In this document: in pieces, positions 8,384 to 16,037 of the stretch
Layout: each line of letters opens with the position of its first letter
Numbering within the stretch: the first letter of the stretch is position 1
Assembly (NCBI GenBank): GCA_902495245.1
Contig: CABUWI010000002.1
Location: 62,001-126,000, forward strand
DNA length: 64,000 nt
Reading direction: 5' to 3'
Origin: an uncultured Porphyromonadaceae bacterium
Lineage (GTDB): Bacteria > Bacteroidota > Bacteroidia > Bacteroidales > Muribaculaceae
Notes under the pieces: generated by a model
Told to the model about the DNA's origin: nothing
Databases searched by the model: none
Seen by the model: the letters and a program-made list of their open reading frames with translations, nothing else
Program-made: the position numbers and the translations under genes

Positions 8384-9664
8384 TCAAAGAATTTCGCCTG
8401 TAATTTTATCACCGTCGGCCGAAAGGGCTTTCAGCCTGACGTCTACAACCCGGTTTGCGAGGTCGGGGCGCTTTTCGGGCAGCTCCACGCGCAGATAATT
8501 GTCTGTAAATCCGCCGCTCTTGCCGTGGGCCGGGTGCTCGACCAGCATGGGGCGCACCGTGCCGACATATGGCTCGGAAAACGCCCGCTGCTTTGCCGCC
8601 GAAAGTTCGGTCATGACCTGCATGCGCCGATGTTTCTCTTCCTGACTGACCACGAGGTCTATATCGGTGAGCGCGCGCGTGCCGGGGCGTTCGCTGTAAG
8701 GGAACACATGCAGGCGCGAAACGGGCAGCGAGTCAACAAAGCGACGGCTCGCCTCGAACAGTTCAGGACTCTCGCCGCGCGCGCCGACAATGAGGTCGAC
8801 GCCGATAAAGGCATGGGGCATCGCCTCTCTGACCTTGGCCACCTTGTCGGCAAACAGCGCCGAGCGATAGTGGCGCCTCATCAGGGCAAGCACCTCGTCG
8901 GCGCCGCACTGCAGCGGAATGTGGAAGTGGGGCATAAACCGCCGGCTGGAGGCGACAAAATCAATAATTCCGTCGGTGAGAAGGTCGGGCTCGATGGAGC
9001 TGATGCGATAGCGTTCTATGCCCTCAACCTCGTCGAGCGCGCGGATAAGGTCAAGAAAGTTGCGGTCGGTGCCGTTGCCGTAGTCGCCGATGTTGACGCC
9101 GGTAATGACGATTTCCTTGCCCCCCTCGGCGGCAACTCCGCGCGCCTGCTCGACCAGCGAGTCAATCGTGCCCGAACGCGACCGGCCGCGGGCCGCCGGA
9201 ATGGTGCAGTAGGTACACCAATAGTTGCAGCCGTCCTGCACCTTGAGGAAATAGCGCGTGCGGTCGCCGCGCGAGCATGAGGGCATGAACTCGCGCAGGG
9301 CTTTTGACGGCACATGTTCGCCGGGACGCGCCGCCGAGCATACATAGTCGGCAATGCGCAACTTGTCGTTGATGCCGACAACCATGCTCACGCCCGGCAG
9401 GGCCGCCACCTCAACGGGCTGCAGTTGGGCGTAGCAGCCCGTAACGACGATGTCTGCCGCCGGCCAGCGGCGGTGGAGCGAGCGTATGAGCCGGCGACAC
9501 TTGCGGTCGGCCTCGGCGGTTACGGAGCAGGTGTTGACAATGCAGACGTCGGGCGTCTCGCCGGCGCCGGCACGCTCAACGCCGCGCCCCGAAAGGAGCG
9601 CGGCGATGGTGCCGGTCTCGGCAAAGTTTAGCTTGCAGCCGAGTGTATGGTAGGTTGCTTTCAA
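8384..9664 (-). CDS. mtaB: tRNA t6A37 methylthiotransferase MtaB
   Basis: The 426-residue radical-SAM enzyme converts t6A to ms2t6A at position 37 of ANN-decoding tRNAs. The N-terminal UPF0004 domain supplies three cluster cysteines (LGCKLNFAE, VNTCSVTAEADRKC, VTGCYAQ). The radical-SAM CxxxCxxC is DGCNYWCTYC near residue 145, and a TRAM-like tail ends the protein. The LGCKLNFAETGTI opening is typical of MtaB rather than MiaB or RimO. It lies 9 bp after the GH20 gene and 2 bp before the glycosyltransferase. Confidence 0.94.
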   Translation of the reverse strand: MKATYHTLGCKLNFAETGTIAALLSGRGVERAGAGETPDVCIVNTCSVTAEADRKCRRLIRSLHRRWPAADIVVTGCYAQLQPVEVAALPGVSMVVGINDKLRIADYVCSAARPGEHVPSKALREFMPSCSRGDRTRYFLKVQDGCNYWCTYCTIPAARGRSRSGTIDSLVEQARGVAAEGGKEIVITGVNIGDYGNGTDRNFLDLIRALDEVEGIERYRISSIEPDLLTDGIIDFVASSRRFMPHFHIPLQCGADEVLALMRRHYRSALFADKVAKVREAMPHAFIGVDLIVGARGESPELFEASRRFVDSLPVSRLHVFPYSERPGTRALTDIDLVVSQEEKHRRMQVMTELSAAKQRAFSEPYVGTVRPMLVEHPAHGKSGGFTDNYLRVELPEKRPDLANRVVDVRLKALSADGDKITGEIL

Positions 9665-9673
9665 TTATTTCAA

Positions 9674-11668
9674 TTACTTTTCGATGGTGTTGGCAACGCG
9701 CAGCGAAGTCAGTTTGGAGTTGAAATTACCGGCCTTGGCCAGAGGGAAGACAAGCGTGCGCACCTGTGCCATCTTGTTCTTGCCGCCGTTGTAGCTGACC
9801 CAGCGCACGTTGAGGTCGTCAATGAGCTTGCCGTCGACATAGAGGCGCGTGCCCTCGTTGTTGCCGGTAATCTTGACGTGGGCTTTCTTGCCCGGCTCGA
9901 CCGACCAGCGAAACGTGTTCAGCTGGCCCTCGCGCGAGAAGCCCAGATTACCGCTGATCGGGTCGCTGAGCCAGACCACTGCGTTCGGGCTCTCGAAGAG
10001 CTTGGTGCCGGGAGCCTCGGCGGCGCCGTCGAGGTCGAACTCTACGGTGTAGTCATAGCCGATTTCGGCGATGGGCAGCTGCGAACCGGGAGCCACGACC
10101 TCCATGGCCAGAATCTCGGCCGGCTCATTGCCGTAGCGGGCAAGATAGTTCTGGCCGGGGGCCTCGATCATCTTCGAGCTGCGCTCGATGAACTCGGCAT
10201 AGGGCACGGTGGTCTTGTCTGCGCTCCAGGTCTTGGCGGCCATGGTGGGCAGCGAGTGCATCACGCGGTGGTGAATGTCTTTGACGGTGATGCCGTTGTT
10301 GGGGTGGTCGTTCCACACGGCAAACATGCCGCCCTCGATGTTGTTGCGCACGGTGTCGCCCGAGAAGACGCGGCCGCCGATGTTGGCCGGAGTCCAATGG
10401 TTATAGAGCAGGTCGTTGTTGAGGTAGTCGTAATAGTAACCGGCCTTGGGCACGATGTAGACGTAACCGTCGGGAATCGAGACCATCTTGTAGCCGAGTT
10501 TGATCATATCTTCGGGATTGGCATAGCCGTTGCTCCAGCCGTACATGAGCACATCGTCGACCTTGACGGGCGTCTTGCCCTTGGCGTGGGTGAGCGAGCC
10601 CCAGATTGCCGCCTGCTTGCCGAAGCCTTCGACATAGCGGACATAGCGGTCGGTGAACGCGCGGAATTTCTCCATGGTCAGCGAGTCGCCCTGATATTCA
10701 TCGGTGCCGATGTGCATGATCGGGCCGGAGAAGACGGGGTCGTCGCCGCCGAGATATTCGGCCAGCAGGGTGTCGAGGAATTCATATGTGCGCGGGTTGT
10801 CGATGTCGAGGTGGTCAAAACCGTTGCGGCCCTTGCTGCCGAGTTCGGGCATGTAGTTGGTGAATGCCAGCGAGTGGGCGGGCACGTCGATTTCGGGAAT
10901 AATCAGCACGCCTTTCGACTTGGCATAGTTGATGAGGTCGCGGAACTCGCGCTTCGTATATGAGCCATCGCGGGCGGTCAGGCCGGGAAATTTGTCGCTC
11001 TCCATGCGGAAGGCGCCCTGCGTCTTGCTCCAGTCGTCGTCGAAATAATATTTGAATCCGTTGTCGTTCAGATGGACGTGAAGCGTGTTCATCTTGTAGT
11101 AGCTCATGGAGTTGACCAGCGCATAGAGATAGTCCATCGGAATGTACTTGCGGCCGGCGTCAATCATGAATCCGCGCATGCCGAACTCGGGCGCGTCGGT
11201 AATGGTGCCGGCCGGCAGCGAAAGGCCGTCGTCGGCCAGTTCGGTGAGCTGCAGCAGCGTGCGCGTGGCCCAGTAGAGGCCCTGTTCGGTCGGGGCGGTG
11301 AGCGCAACTCCGGCGGGCGAAATCTGTATGGCATACGACTCGGGGGCAGCCTTCTTGTCCTTGCGCAGGCGCAGGGCAATGTCGCCGCGGCGCGCCTTGT
11401 CGCCGTTGCGCACGTCGAGCGCGGTGCCGGTCATGGTGGTGTAGTCCTGGCCGAGCATCTCGGCGATTCTTGCCACCTCGGGGTTCTTGCCGTCGGTTAC
11501 GATGCGCGTCGAGGCGGCCGAGGGCACGAAACGGCCTTCGGCGCCTTTCCAGCCGCTGACTTCGGGCACGGTGAAAGGCTTGGGGTTCACGTCGGCGCCG
11601 CTCGCGGGCAACGCCATGGCGGCGCCTAACATGAGCGCCGCTGAAATCATGGTTGCTTTAAGGTTCAT
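9674..11668 (-). CDS. secreted family 20 beta-N-acetylhexosaminidase
   Basis: The enzyme should remove terminal GlcNAc/GalNAc from host glycans or chitobiose-type sugars. The ATG at 11666-11668 (MNLKATMISAALMLGAAMA) is preferred because it begins a clean signal peptide ending near GADVNPK; an upstream ATG would prepend 13 polar residues. A GH20b domain precedes the TIM barrel (GFMIDAGRKYIPMDYLY, LHVHLNDNGFKYYFDDDW, IPEIDVPAHS). The catalytic Asp-Glu pair is in HIGTDEYQGDS. The C-terminal 150 residues look like a lectin-type beta-sandwich (GTRLYVDGKLIDDLNVRW). Final length is 664 residues. Confidence 0.92.
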   Translation of the reverse strand: MNLKATMISAALMLGAAMALPASGADVNPKPFTVPEVSGWKGAEGRFVPSAASTRIVTDGKNPEVARIAEMLGQDYTTMTGTALDVRNGDKARRGDIALRLRKDKKAAPESYAIQISPAGVALTAPTEQGLYWATRTLLQLTELADDGLSLPAGTITDAPEFGMRGFMIDAGRKYIPMDYLYALVNSMSYYKMNTLHVHLNDNGFKYYFDDDWSKTQGAFRMESDKFPGLTARDGSYTKREFRDLINYAKSKGVLIIPEIDVPAHSLAFTNYMPELGSKGRNGFDHLDIDNPRTYEFLDTLLAEYLGGDDPVFSGPIMHIGTDEYQGDSLTMEKFRAFTDRYVRYVEGFGKQAAIWGSLTHAKGKTPVKVDDVLMYGWSNGYANPEDMIKLGYKMVSIPDGYVYIVPKAGYYYDYLNNDLLYNHWTPANIGGRVFSGDTVRNNIEGGMFAVWNDHPNNGITVKDIHHRVMHSLPTMAAKTWSADKTTVPYAEFIERSSKMIEAPGQNYLARYGNEPAEILAMEVVAPGSQLPIAEIGYDYTVEFDLDGAAEAPGTKLFESPNAVVWLSDPISGNLGFSREGQLNTFRWSVEPGKKAHVKITGNNEGTRLYVDGKLIDDLNVRWVSYNGGKNKMAQVRTLVFPLAKAGNFNSKLTSLRVANTIEK

Positions 11669-11704
11669 TGGTCTGTTATTATGTGATAACTGATAATTTT
11701 TCTG

Positions 11705-11712
11705 CAAAGATA
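11705..11712 (-). promoter_or_regulatory. -7 box upstream of the GH20 gene
   Basis: The minus strand reads TATCTTTG, matching TAnnTTTG, 36 bp upstream of the GH20 ATG. No clear -33 element is visible. Confidence 0.55.
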
Positions 11713-11735
11713 CTCATTTTTTCCGAAATTCACCA

Positions 11736-13946
11736 CTACTCGAGCGAACGGGCAACGGAGGTCTGGGCCATCATCCACACCACGTCGCCCTCGCGGAAGG
11801 TCTCGGAGGGCGCCAGCCTGACGAACACACCGTCGCGCTGCAGAGCCACGACAAGGGCGTGGCGCCCGTTGCGCAAGTCGGCCTCCTGCAGCGACTTGCC
11901 CGGCAGCGGCGAGTGGGCCGACAGCGTAACCGACGTGAGCTTCACGTCTTCGGCCCGGCCGGCCGAGGTGCTTTCTTCGCGCCCTTGCTCAAGGCGGTCC
12001 ATGAAGCGGGCAATGTTCTCTTCCGTGCCGACAACGCCGACTACGTCGCCCGGAAACAGGCGCTCATCGCCGCCCGGCACGGGAATCACCACGCCGCCGC
12101 GCTGAATCGACGAGATGTTCACGCCGAACTTGCGGCCGACGTTGCTGATGCAGAGGCGGTCGCCCACGTAGGGAAAGTCGTAGCCAACGGTGCCGTAGGC
12201 CACGTGCATGTCGCTGACCAGATTGTTTTTCGAGCCGGTGCGCCGCAGTTCGCGCTCGTTTAGATTGTCGAGGAAGCGGTTTTCGATTCGCGCCATGCGG
12301 TGGCGCACGTTGCGCGACACGAACACGAACGACAGCACGAAAATCGTAATGCCCAGCACGGCGCCGGCCGGCAGTCCGAAGTGCGAGCCGATGACGTAGA
12401 CCACGAACATCATGCAGATGAGAAGCCTGACGAGCGTCATCACCACCAGCGGCACGTCGTTGCGCGAGTTATACTTGACCAGCAGCTCGCGCTCGCTCTT
12501 TTTCGACGCCGGGAAGGTCAGCGCCAGCAGGAACGGCGACATGGCCAGCAGCGTCAGGGCGCAGCAAACCACCCTGCCCCACACTCCGGGCACGAGGCCC
12601 ATCACCGCCGGGTGGAGATAGAGCCGCGCAACCAGGGCTATGGCCACGAGCACCACGCCGTAGAGCAAAATGCGCAAGGCATAGCGCTTGAGCACGGCCT
12701 GCCACAGCAGTTTGCTCTCGCTGGCCGTGGCCGCCGTTTCCGAGTAGCGGTCAATCAGGAAGCGCCAACGCTTGGGCAGCCGCCGCTCCAGCAGGTTGTA
12801 GGTCGGGTCGGCAAGGCGTATGAAGTAGGGCGTGGTGAATGTCGTGATTACGGAGACGGCCACGATGATGGGATATATCGTGGCGTCAAGCACACCGAGC
12901 GTCGTGCCCAGCGTTGCGATGATAAACGAGAACTCGCCTATCTGCGTCAGCGTGAAGCCGCTCTGAATGGCGGTTTTGAGCGTCTGACCCGTCAGCAGCA
13001 TACCCGACGTGCCGAAAAAGATGCCGCCGCACACAACCGCGCCCGACAGCAGCAGAATCGGCCGCCAGTACTCAGCGATGACGGCCGGATTGACCATCAT
13101 GCCCACCGAGATGAAGAACACGGCACCGAAAAGGTTCTTGACCGGCCCGACCACATGTTCGATGCGCTCGGCATAGCTCGTGCCGGCAAGTATCGAGCCC
13201 ATGACGAAGGCGCCCAGCGCCAGCGAGAAGCCGCAGTAGACCGAGAAGACGGCCATGCCCAGGCATAGACCCATCGAGAGCACAAGCAGCGTCTCGTCGT
13301 TCAGATAGCGGCGCACCCAGTTGAGCGCCGACGGCAGCACGTAGGTGCCGACCAGAAACCAGATGACGAGGAAGAACACCAGCTTGGCCACGCTGAACAG
13401 CAGCTCGCCGCCTTCGAGCGAGCCTTTGACGGCCAGCGCCGACAGTATCACCATCATCAACACGGCGAAAAGGTCTTCGACAATGAGCACGCCGAACACC
13501 TGGGCCGACGAGCGCCGGTGGCGCAGCCCCAGATCGCTCAGGGCCTTGAGTATGATGGTGGTCGACTGCATGGAAATCATGCCGCCCAGAAAGATGCTGT
13601 TCAGATGGCTGAAGCCGAGCATGTGGCCGATGAGGAAGCCCGTGCACATCATGCCGAGAATCACTATCATCGACGTAATCACGGCCGAGCCGCCGCAGCT
13701 CATCAGTTTTTTGAAGCTGAACTCGAGTCCGAGCGTAAAGAGCAGCACGACGATGCCTATCTGCGCCCAGAAGTCAATATTCTCGGCATTGGCCAGCGAC
13801 GGCAGCGGCTCGAAATTGGGGCTGGCCAGGAAGCCGGCAACGATGTAGCCCAGCACGACGGGCTGCTTTATCCACTTGAACAGCAGGGACACTACGGCGC
13901 CCAGCATCATTATATAGGCGAGGTCGGTAATCAGCGATTCAATCAT
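11736..13946 (-). CDS. CPA2-family cation:proton antiporter with TrkA-C domain
   Basis: This 736-residue membrane protein has about 12 helices in its first 390 residues, starting with LITDLAYIMMLGAVVSLLFK. It shows CPA2 signatures such as LGYIVAGFL, IVVLLFTLGLEFSFKKL and TQIGEFSFIIATLGTTLG. Further membrane segments lie around 430-560. The C-terminus has one or two TrkA-C-like ligand domains (RLCISNVGRKFGVNISSIQRGG, LFPGDVVGVVGTEENIARF; then LREGDVVWMMAQ-like). No Rossmann TrkA-N domain is seen, so it is KefB-like but not glutathione-gated in the usual way. The mgtC-like gene ends 11 bp before it. Confidence 0.9.
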   Translation of the reverse strand: MIESLITDLAYIMMLGAVVSLLFKWIKQPVVLGYIVAGFLASPNFEPLPSLANAENIDFWAQIGIVVLLFTLGLEFSFKKLMSCGGSAVITSMIVILGMMCTGFLIGHMLGFSHLNSIFLGGMISMQSTTIILKALSDLGLRHRRSSAQVFGVLIVEDLFAVLMMVILSALAVKGSLEGGELLFSVAKLVFFLVIWFLVGTYVLPSALNWVRRYLNDETLLVLSMGLCLGMAVFSVYCGFSLALGAFVMGSILAGTSYAERIEHVVGPVKNLFGAVFFISVGMMVNPAVIAEYWRPILLLSGAVVCGGIFFGTSGMLLTGQTLKTAIQSGFTLTQIGEFSFIIATLGTTLGVLDATIYPIIVAVSVITTFTTPYFIRLADPTYNLLERRLPKRWRFLIDRYSETAATASESKLLWQAVLKRYALRILLYGVVLVAIALVARLYLHPAVMGLVPGVWGRVVCCALTLLAMSPFLLALTFPASKKSERELLVKYNSRNDVPLVVMTLVRLLICMMFVVYVIGSHFGLPAGAVLGITIFVLSFVFVSRNVRHRMARIENRFLDNLNERELRRTGSKNNLVSDMHVAYGTVGYDFPYVGDRLCISNVGRKFGVNISSIQRGGVVIPVPGGDERLFPGDVVGVVGTEENIARFMDRLEQGREESTSAGRAEDVKLTSVTLSAHSPLPGKSLQEADLRNGRHALVVALQRDGVFVRLAPSETFREGDVVWMMAQTSVARSLE

Positions 13947-13957
13947 GGCGCGGGCTC

Positions 13958-14677
13958 TCAGGCAAGTTGGTTTGCAAGGGTTACGGAATCGGTGGGCAGA
14001 ACTTTTGCAAGCGCCTGAAACAGGGCTATGTAGTCGGTATGCTCCTTCAGCAGCACAACCAGATTGAGCCGCGTAACGCCGGCTTCATAGTCATAGTCGA
14101 CATAGGTGTTGACAAGCGTGCCGCCGTGGGCGCGAAGCACCTGCCGGTAGGGCGCGATGTCCGAGCATATCGTGTGCACCTTCAGGCGGATAATGCGCGA
14201 CTCGGCGCCCATCTCGAGCCGGCGTTCGATGTTTTCAAGCTGCACGAGTATGAACAGAATCAGCAGCGTCGACACGATTGACAGCGCATAGAGCCCCACT
14301 CCGACCGCCAGGCCGATAATCGAGGCCATCCAGATGCCGGCCGCCGTGGTGAGGCCGCGCACCGAGCCTTTGGCCTGAATGATGGCTCCGGCGCCGAGAA
14401 AGCCGATGCCGGTGATGACCTGCGCGGCTATGCGACCCGGGTCGCCGTTTTTCAGCCCGACATATTCCTGACACACATAGATGCTCACCAGCATGGCCAG
14501 CGTCGCGCCCATGGCAATGAGCGAGAATGTGCGCAGGCCGGCGGGCTGACCCTTGCGCTTGCGCTCGTAGCCCACGACGGCGCCGAGCACCAGGCTCAGG
14601 CACAGTTTGAAAACGGCCTGGGCCGTCGTGATGCCCGGCGCGATAAGAGCCTCCTGAAGTTGAGTCAGAAATTCCAC
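13958..14677 (-). CDS. MgtC/SapB-family membrane protein
   Basis: The 239-residue protein starts with a GTG (MEFLTQ). The hydrophobic half (to about residue 140) carries the MgtC signature VLGAVVGYERKRKGQPAGLRTF, then VITGIGFLGAGAIIQAKGSVRGLTTAA. The C-terminal 90 residues form an ACT-like soluble domain (RIIRLKVHTICSDI...). MgtC proteins are linked to magnesium limitation and membrane energetics; the exact role here is unknown. Its start lies 9 bp from the 334-bp inverted-repeat element, so the native promoter may have been displaced. The frame is open into that element but offers no better start. Confidence 0.9.
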   Translation of the reverse strand: MEFLTQLQEALIAPGITTAQAVFKLCLSLVLGAVVGYERKRKGQPAGLRTFSLIAMGATLAMLVSIYVCQEYVGLKNGDPGRIAAQVITGIGFLGAGAIIQAKGSVRGLTTAAGIWMASIIGLAVGVGLYALSIVSTLLILFILVQLENIERRLEMGAESRIIRLKVHTICSDIAPYRQVLRAHGGTLVNTYVDYDYEAGVTRLNLVVLLKEHTDYIALFQALAKVLPTDSVTLANQLA

Positions 14678-14685
14678 GTGGCTTA

Positions 14686-15019
14686 GAGCTTGTTTAATAA
14701 TAAATGTTAATGGCAGGGCGGTCAGTCGTCGAGCAGATTTCCACTCGTGATGAGGGAGTTATGGGGTCCCATAACGACCGAAGAACGGGTGGAAATCTGC
14801 CGGCGAGTGGCCGGACAAAAGCATTTTTAATGGTTGAATTACGAATATTCATACAGTTGATTGTATTATTCTGTTAAAAGTTACTGTCGTCTCGCATAGC
14901 TTGGCTGCTTTTCGCCCTGTTCCTCAGTCGTTATGGAACCCCATAACTCCTTCGTTACAAACCGAAAATCAACTCAAGCTATGCGACCCTGCCGTTAACA
15001 TTTATTATTAAACAAGCTC
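14686..15019. mobile_element. 334-bp MITE-like element with 34-bp inverted ends and two nested hairpins
   Basis: The ends 14685-14718 and 14987-15020 are inverted copies with one mismatch, beginning GAGCTTGTTTAATAATAA. TTA lies directly outside both ends (14683-14685 and 15020-15022), a candidate 3-bp target duplication. Inside are two hairpins. The first has 12-bp arms 14733-14744 and 14789-14800; the second has 12-bp arms 14892-14903 and 14975-14986. Each encloses a smaller palindrome built on GTTATGG/CCATAAC (14758-14775 and 14930-14947), and the two loops are inverted homologues of one another. There is no ORF of note and no transposase. The right TTA also forms the stop codon of the neighbouring gene. 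Mobility is inferred from structure. Confidence 0.7.
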
Positions 15020-15931
15020 TTACTTCTTCATTTCAAAGTTGCGCGACGCCAGGCGGTAGTTGTCGCAGAAAAGCTCGACGTTATATGTGCCGGCGGTCAG
15101 CGTGGCGTTGTTGTTCCAGTAGATGACGATGCCCGGAATCTCGTTGCCTTCATATTCCACGTCCTTGCGAGCCGTGGCCTCGAGCGTGGCGCCTTCAAAC
15201 GGGAAGGTGATGCCGTTGCCGCCCAGCAGGTTGCCCTCGGGCGTCGTGATGCGCAGATAAATCGACTTCTTGCCGACGGGCGTCGAGTTGTTCTGCGGAA
15301 TGGTGAACGTAACCGCCAGCTGCTTGGCCTTGGCTATGTGCTTTTCGTTTTTGCCCTTGCGGTTGAGGGCCTGGAAGCCGACGCTGCTCACATTGAGCTT
15401 CTCGGCCAGTTCCATGCGGCGGCTCAGCGCCTCGTTGCGGCTCGTGGTCTCGGCCACCTTGCCGGCCAGTTCCGTGTTGCGCTGCTCGAGGGTCTCGTTC
15501 TGTTCGCGCAACTGCTGATTCTGCTGGTTGAGCTCGTTTATCTGCTCAACGTAATGGCGCATGATTTCCTTCAGCGTGGCAATCTCTTTCTGCAGCTCGG
15601 CAATGCGCGCCTGGCTCAGGCGGTCGCGCTGCTTCAGCTCCTGACGCAGCTGCTCAACCTTGTTTTTGGCCGCTTCATATTCGGCGCGTATGCTGTCGTT
15701 GTTGAAGAGCACCATCTGCCCTTCGTGCTGCACGAACGACGCCGACAGCTCGTCATACTCGTTGGTCAGCTGAAGCTGTTCGTTGGCCAGCTGAAGCTCT
15801 TCGACCTTCATCATGGCCTCGTCGGCAGCCTTTTTCTGGCTGAATATCAGATAGGTCAGGGTGCCCACGACCACCAGGGCGGCAACTCCGGCCAGCGCAA
15901 TCAAGCGATACTTTTTCGTATTGTCTTCCAT
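15020..15931 (-). CDS. membrane-anchored coiled-coil protein, unknown function
   Basis: This 303-residue protein has one N-terminal membrane helix (about residues 9-30, LIALAGVAALVVVGTLTYLIF) with a short cytoplasmic KK tail. A long heptad-rich coiled coil (about 35-190) follows with many Glu/Gln/Leu residues. The C-terminal 110 residues look like a beta-sandwich (AVTFTIPQNNSTPVGKKSIYLRI, then AGTYNVELFCDNYRLA). The layout suggests an envelope scaffold or tether. No catalytic motif is seen and no named function is claimed. The TAA stop coincides with the edge of the inverted-repeat element. Confidence 0.8.
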   Translation of the reverse strand: MEDNTKKYRLIALAGVAALVVVGTLTYLIFSQKKAADEAMMKVEELQLANEQLQLTNEYDELSASFVQHEGQMVLFNNDSIRAEYEAAKNKVEQLRQELKQRDRLSQARIAELQKEIATLKEIMRHYVEQINELNQQNQQLREQNETLEQRNTELAGKVAETTSRNEALSRRMELAEKLNVSSVGFQALNRKGKNEKHIAKAKQLAVTFTIPQNNSTPVGKKSIYLRITTPEGNLLGGNGITFPFEGATLEATARKDVEYEGNEIPGIVIYWNNNATLTAGTYNVELFCDNYRLASRNFEMKK

Positions 15932-15959
15932 TAAATTCGCGATAAATTGTTATTTGGCG

Positions 15960-15967
15960 CAAAGTTA
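15960..15967 (-). promoter_or_regulatory. -7 box of the coiled-coil protein gene
   Basis: The minus strand reads TAACTTTG, 28 bp upstream of the ATG. It is divergent from the nrdJ -7 box about 55 bp away. Confidence 0.65.
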
Positions 15968-16022
15968 CGATTTTTTTTGCGTATTGACCAACTCCGAGGC
16001 CGTGAATCTCCAAAATATTTCT

Positions 16023-16030
16023 TAAATTTG
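16023..16030 (+). promoter_or_regulatory. -7 box of nrdJ
   Basis: TAAATTTG matches the Bacteroidetes -7 consensus and ends 7 bp before the nrdJ ATG, so the transcript would be nearly leaderless. No B12 riboswitch can fit between this box and the start. Confidence 0.6.
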
Positions 16031-16037
16031 CACCCAC

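Noticed and set aside
14685..15020. Bidirectional terminator interpretation of the inverted repeat
   Set aside because: The arms are separated by about 270 bp, lack T-runs after the stem, and contain two further hairpins; a mobile or fold-back element explains them better.
15940..16037. B12 riboswitch upstream of nrdJ
   Set aside because: The -7 box lies only 7 bp before the start codon, leaving no transcribed leader, and no B12-box-like sequence is visible.
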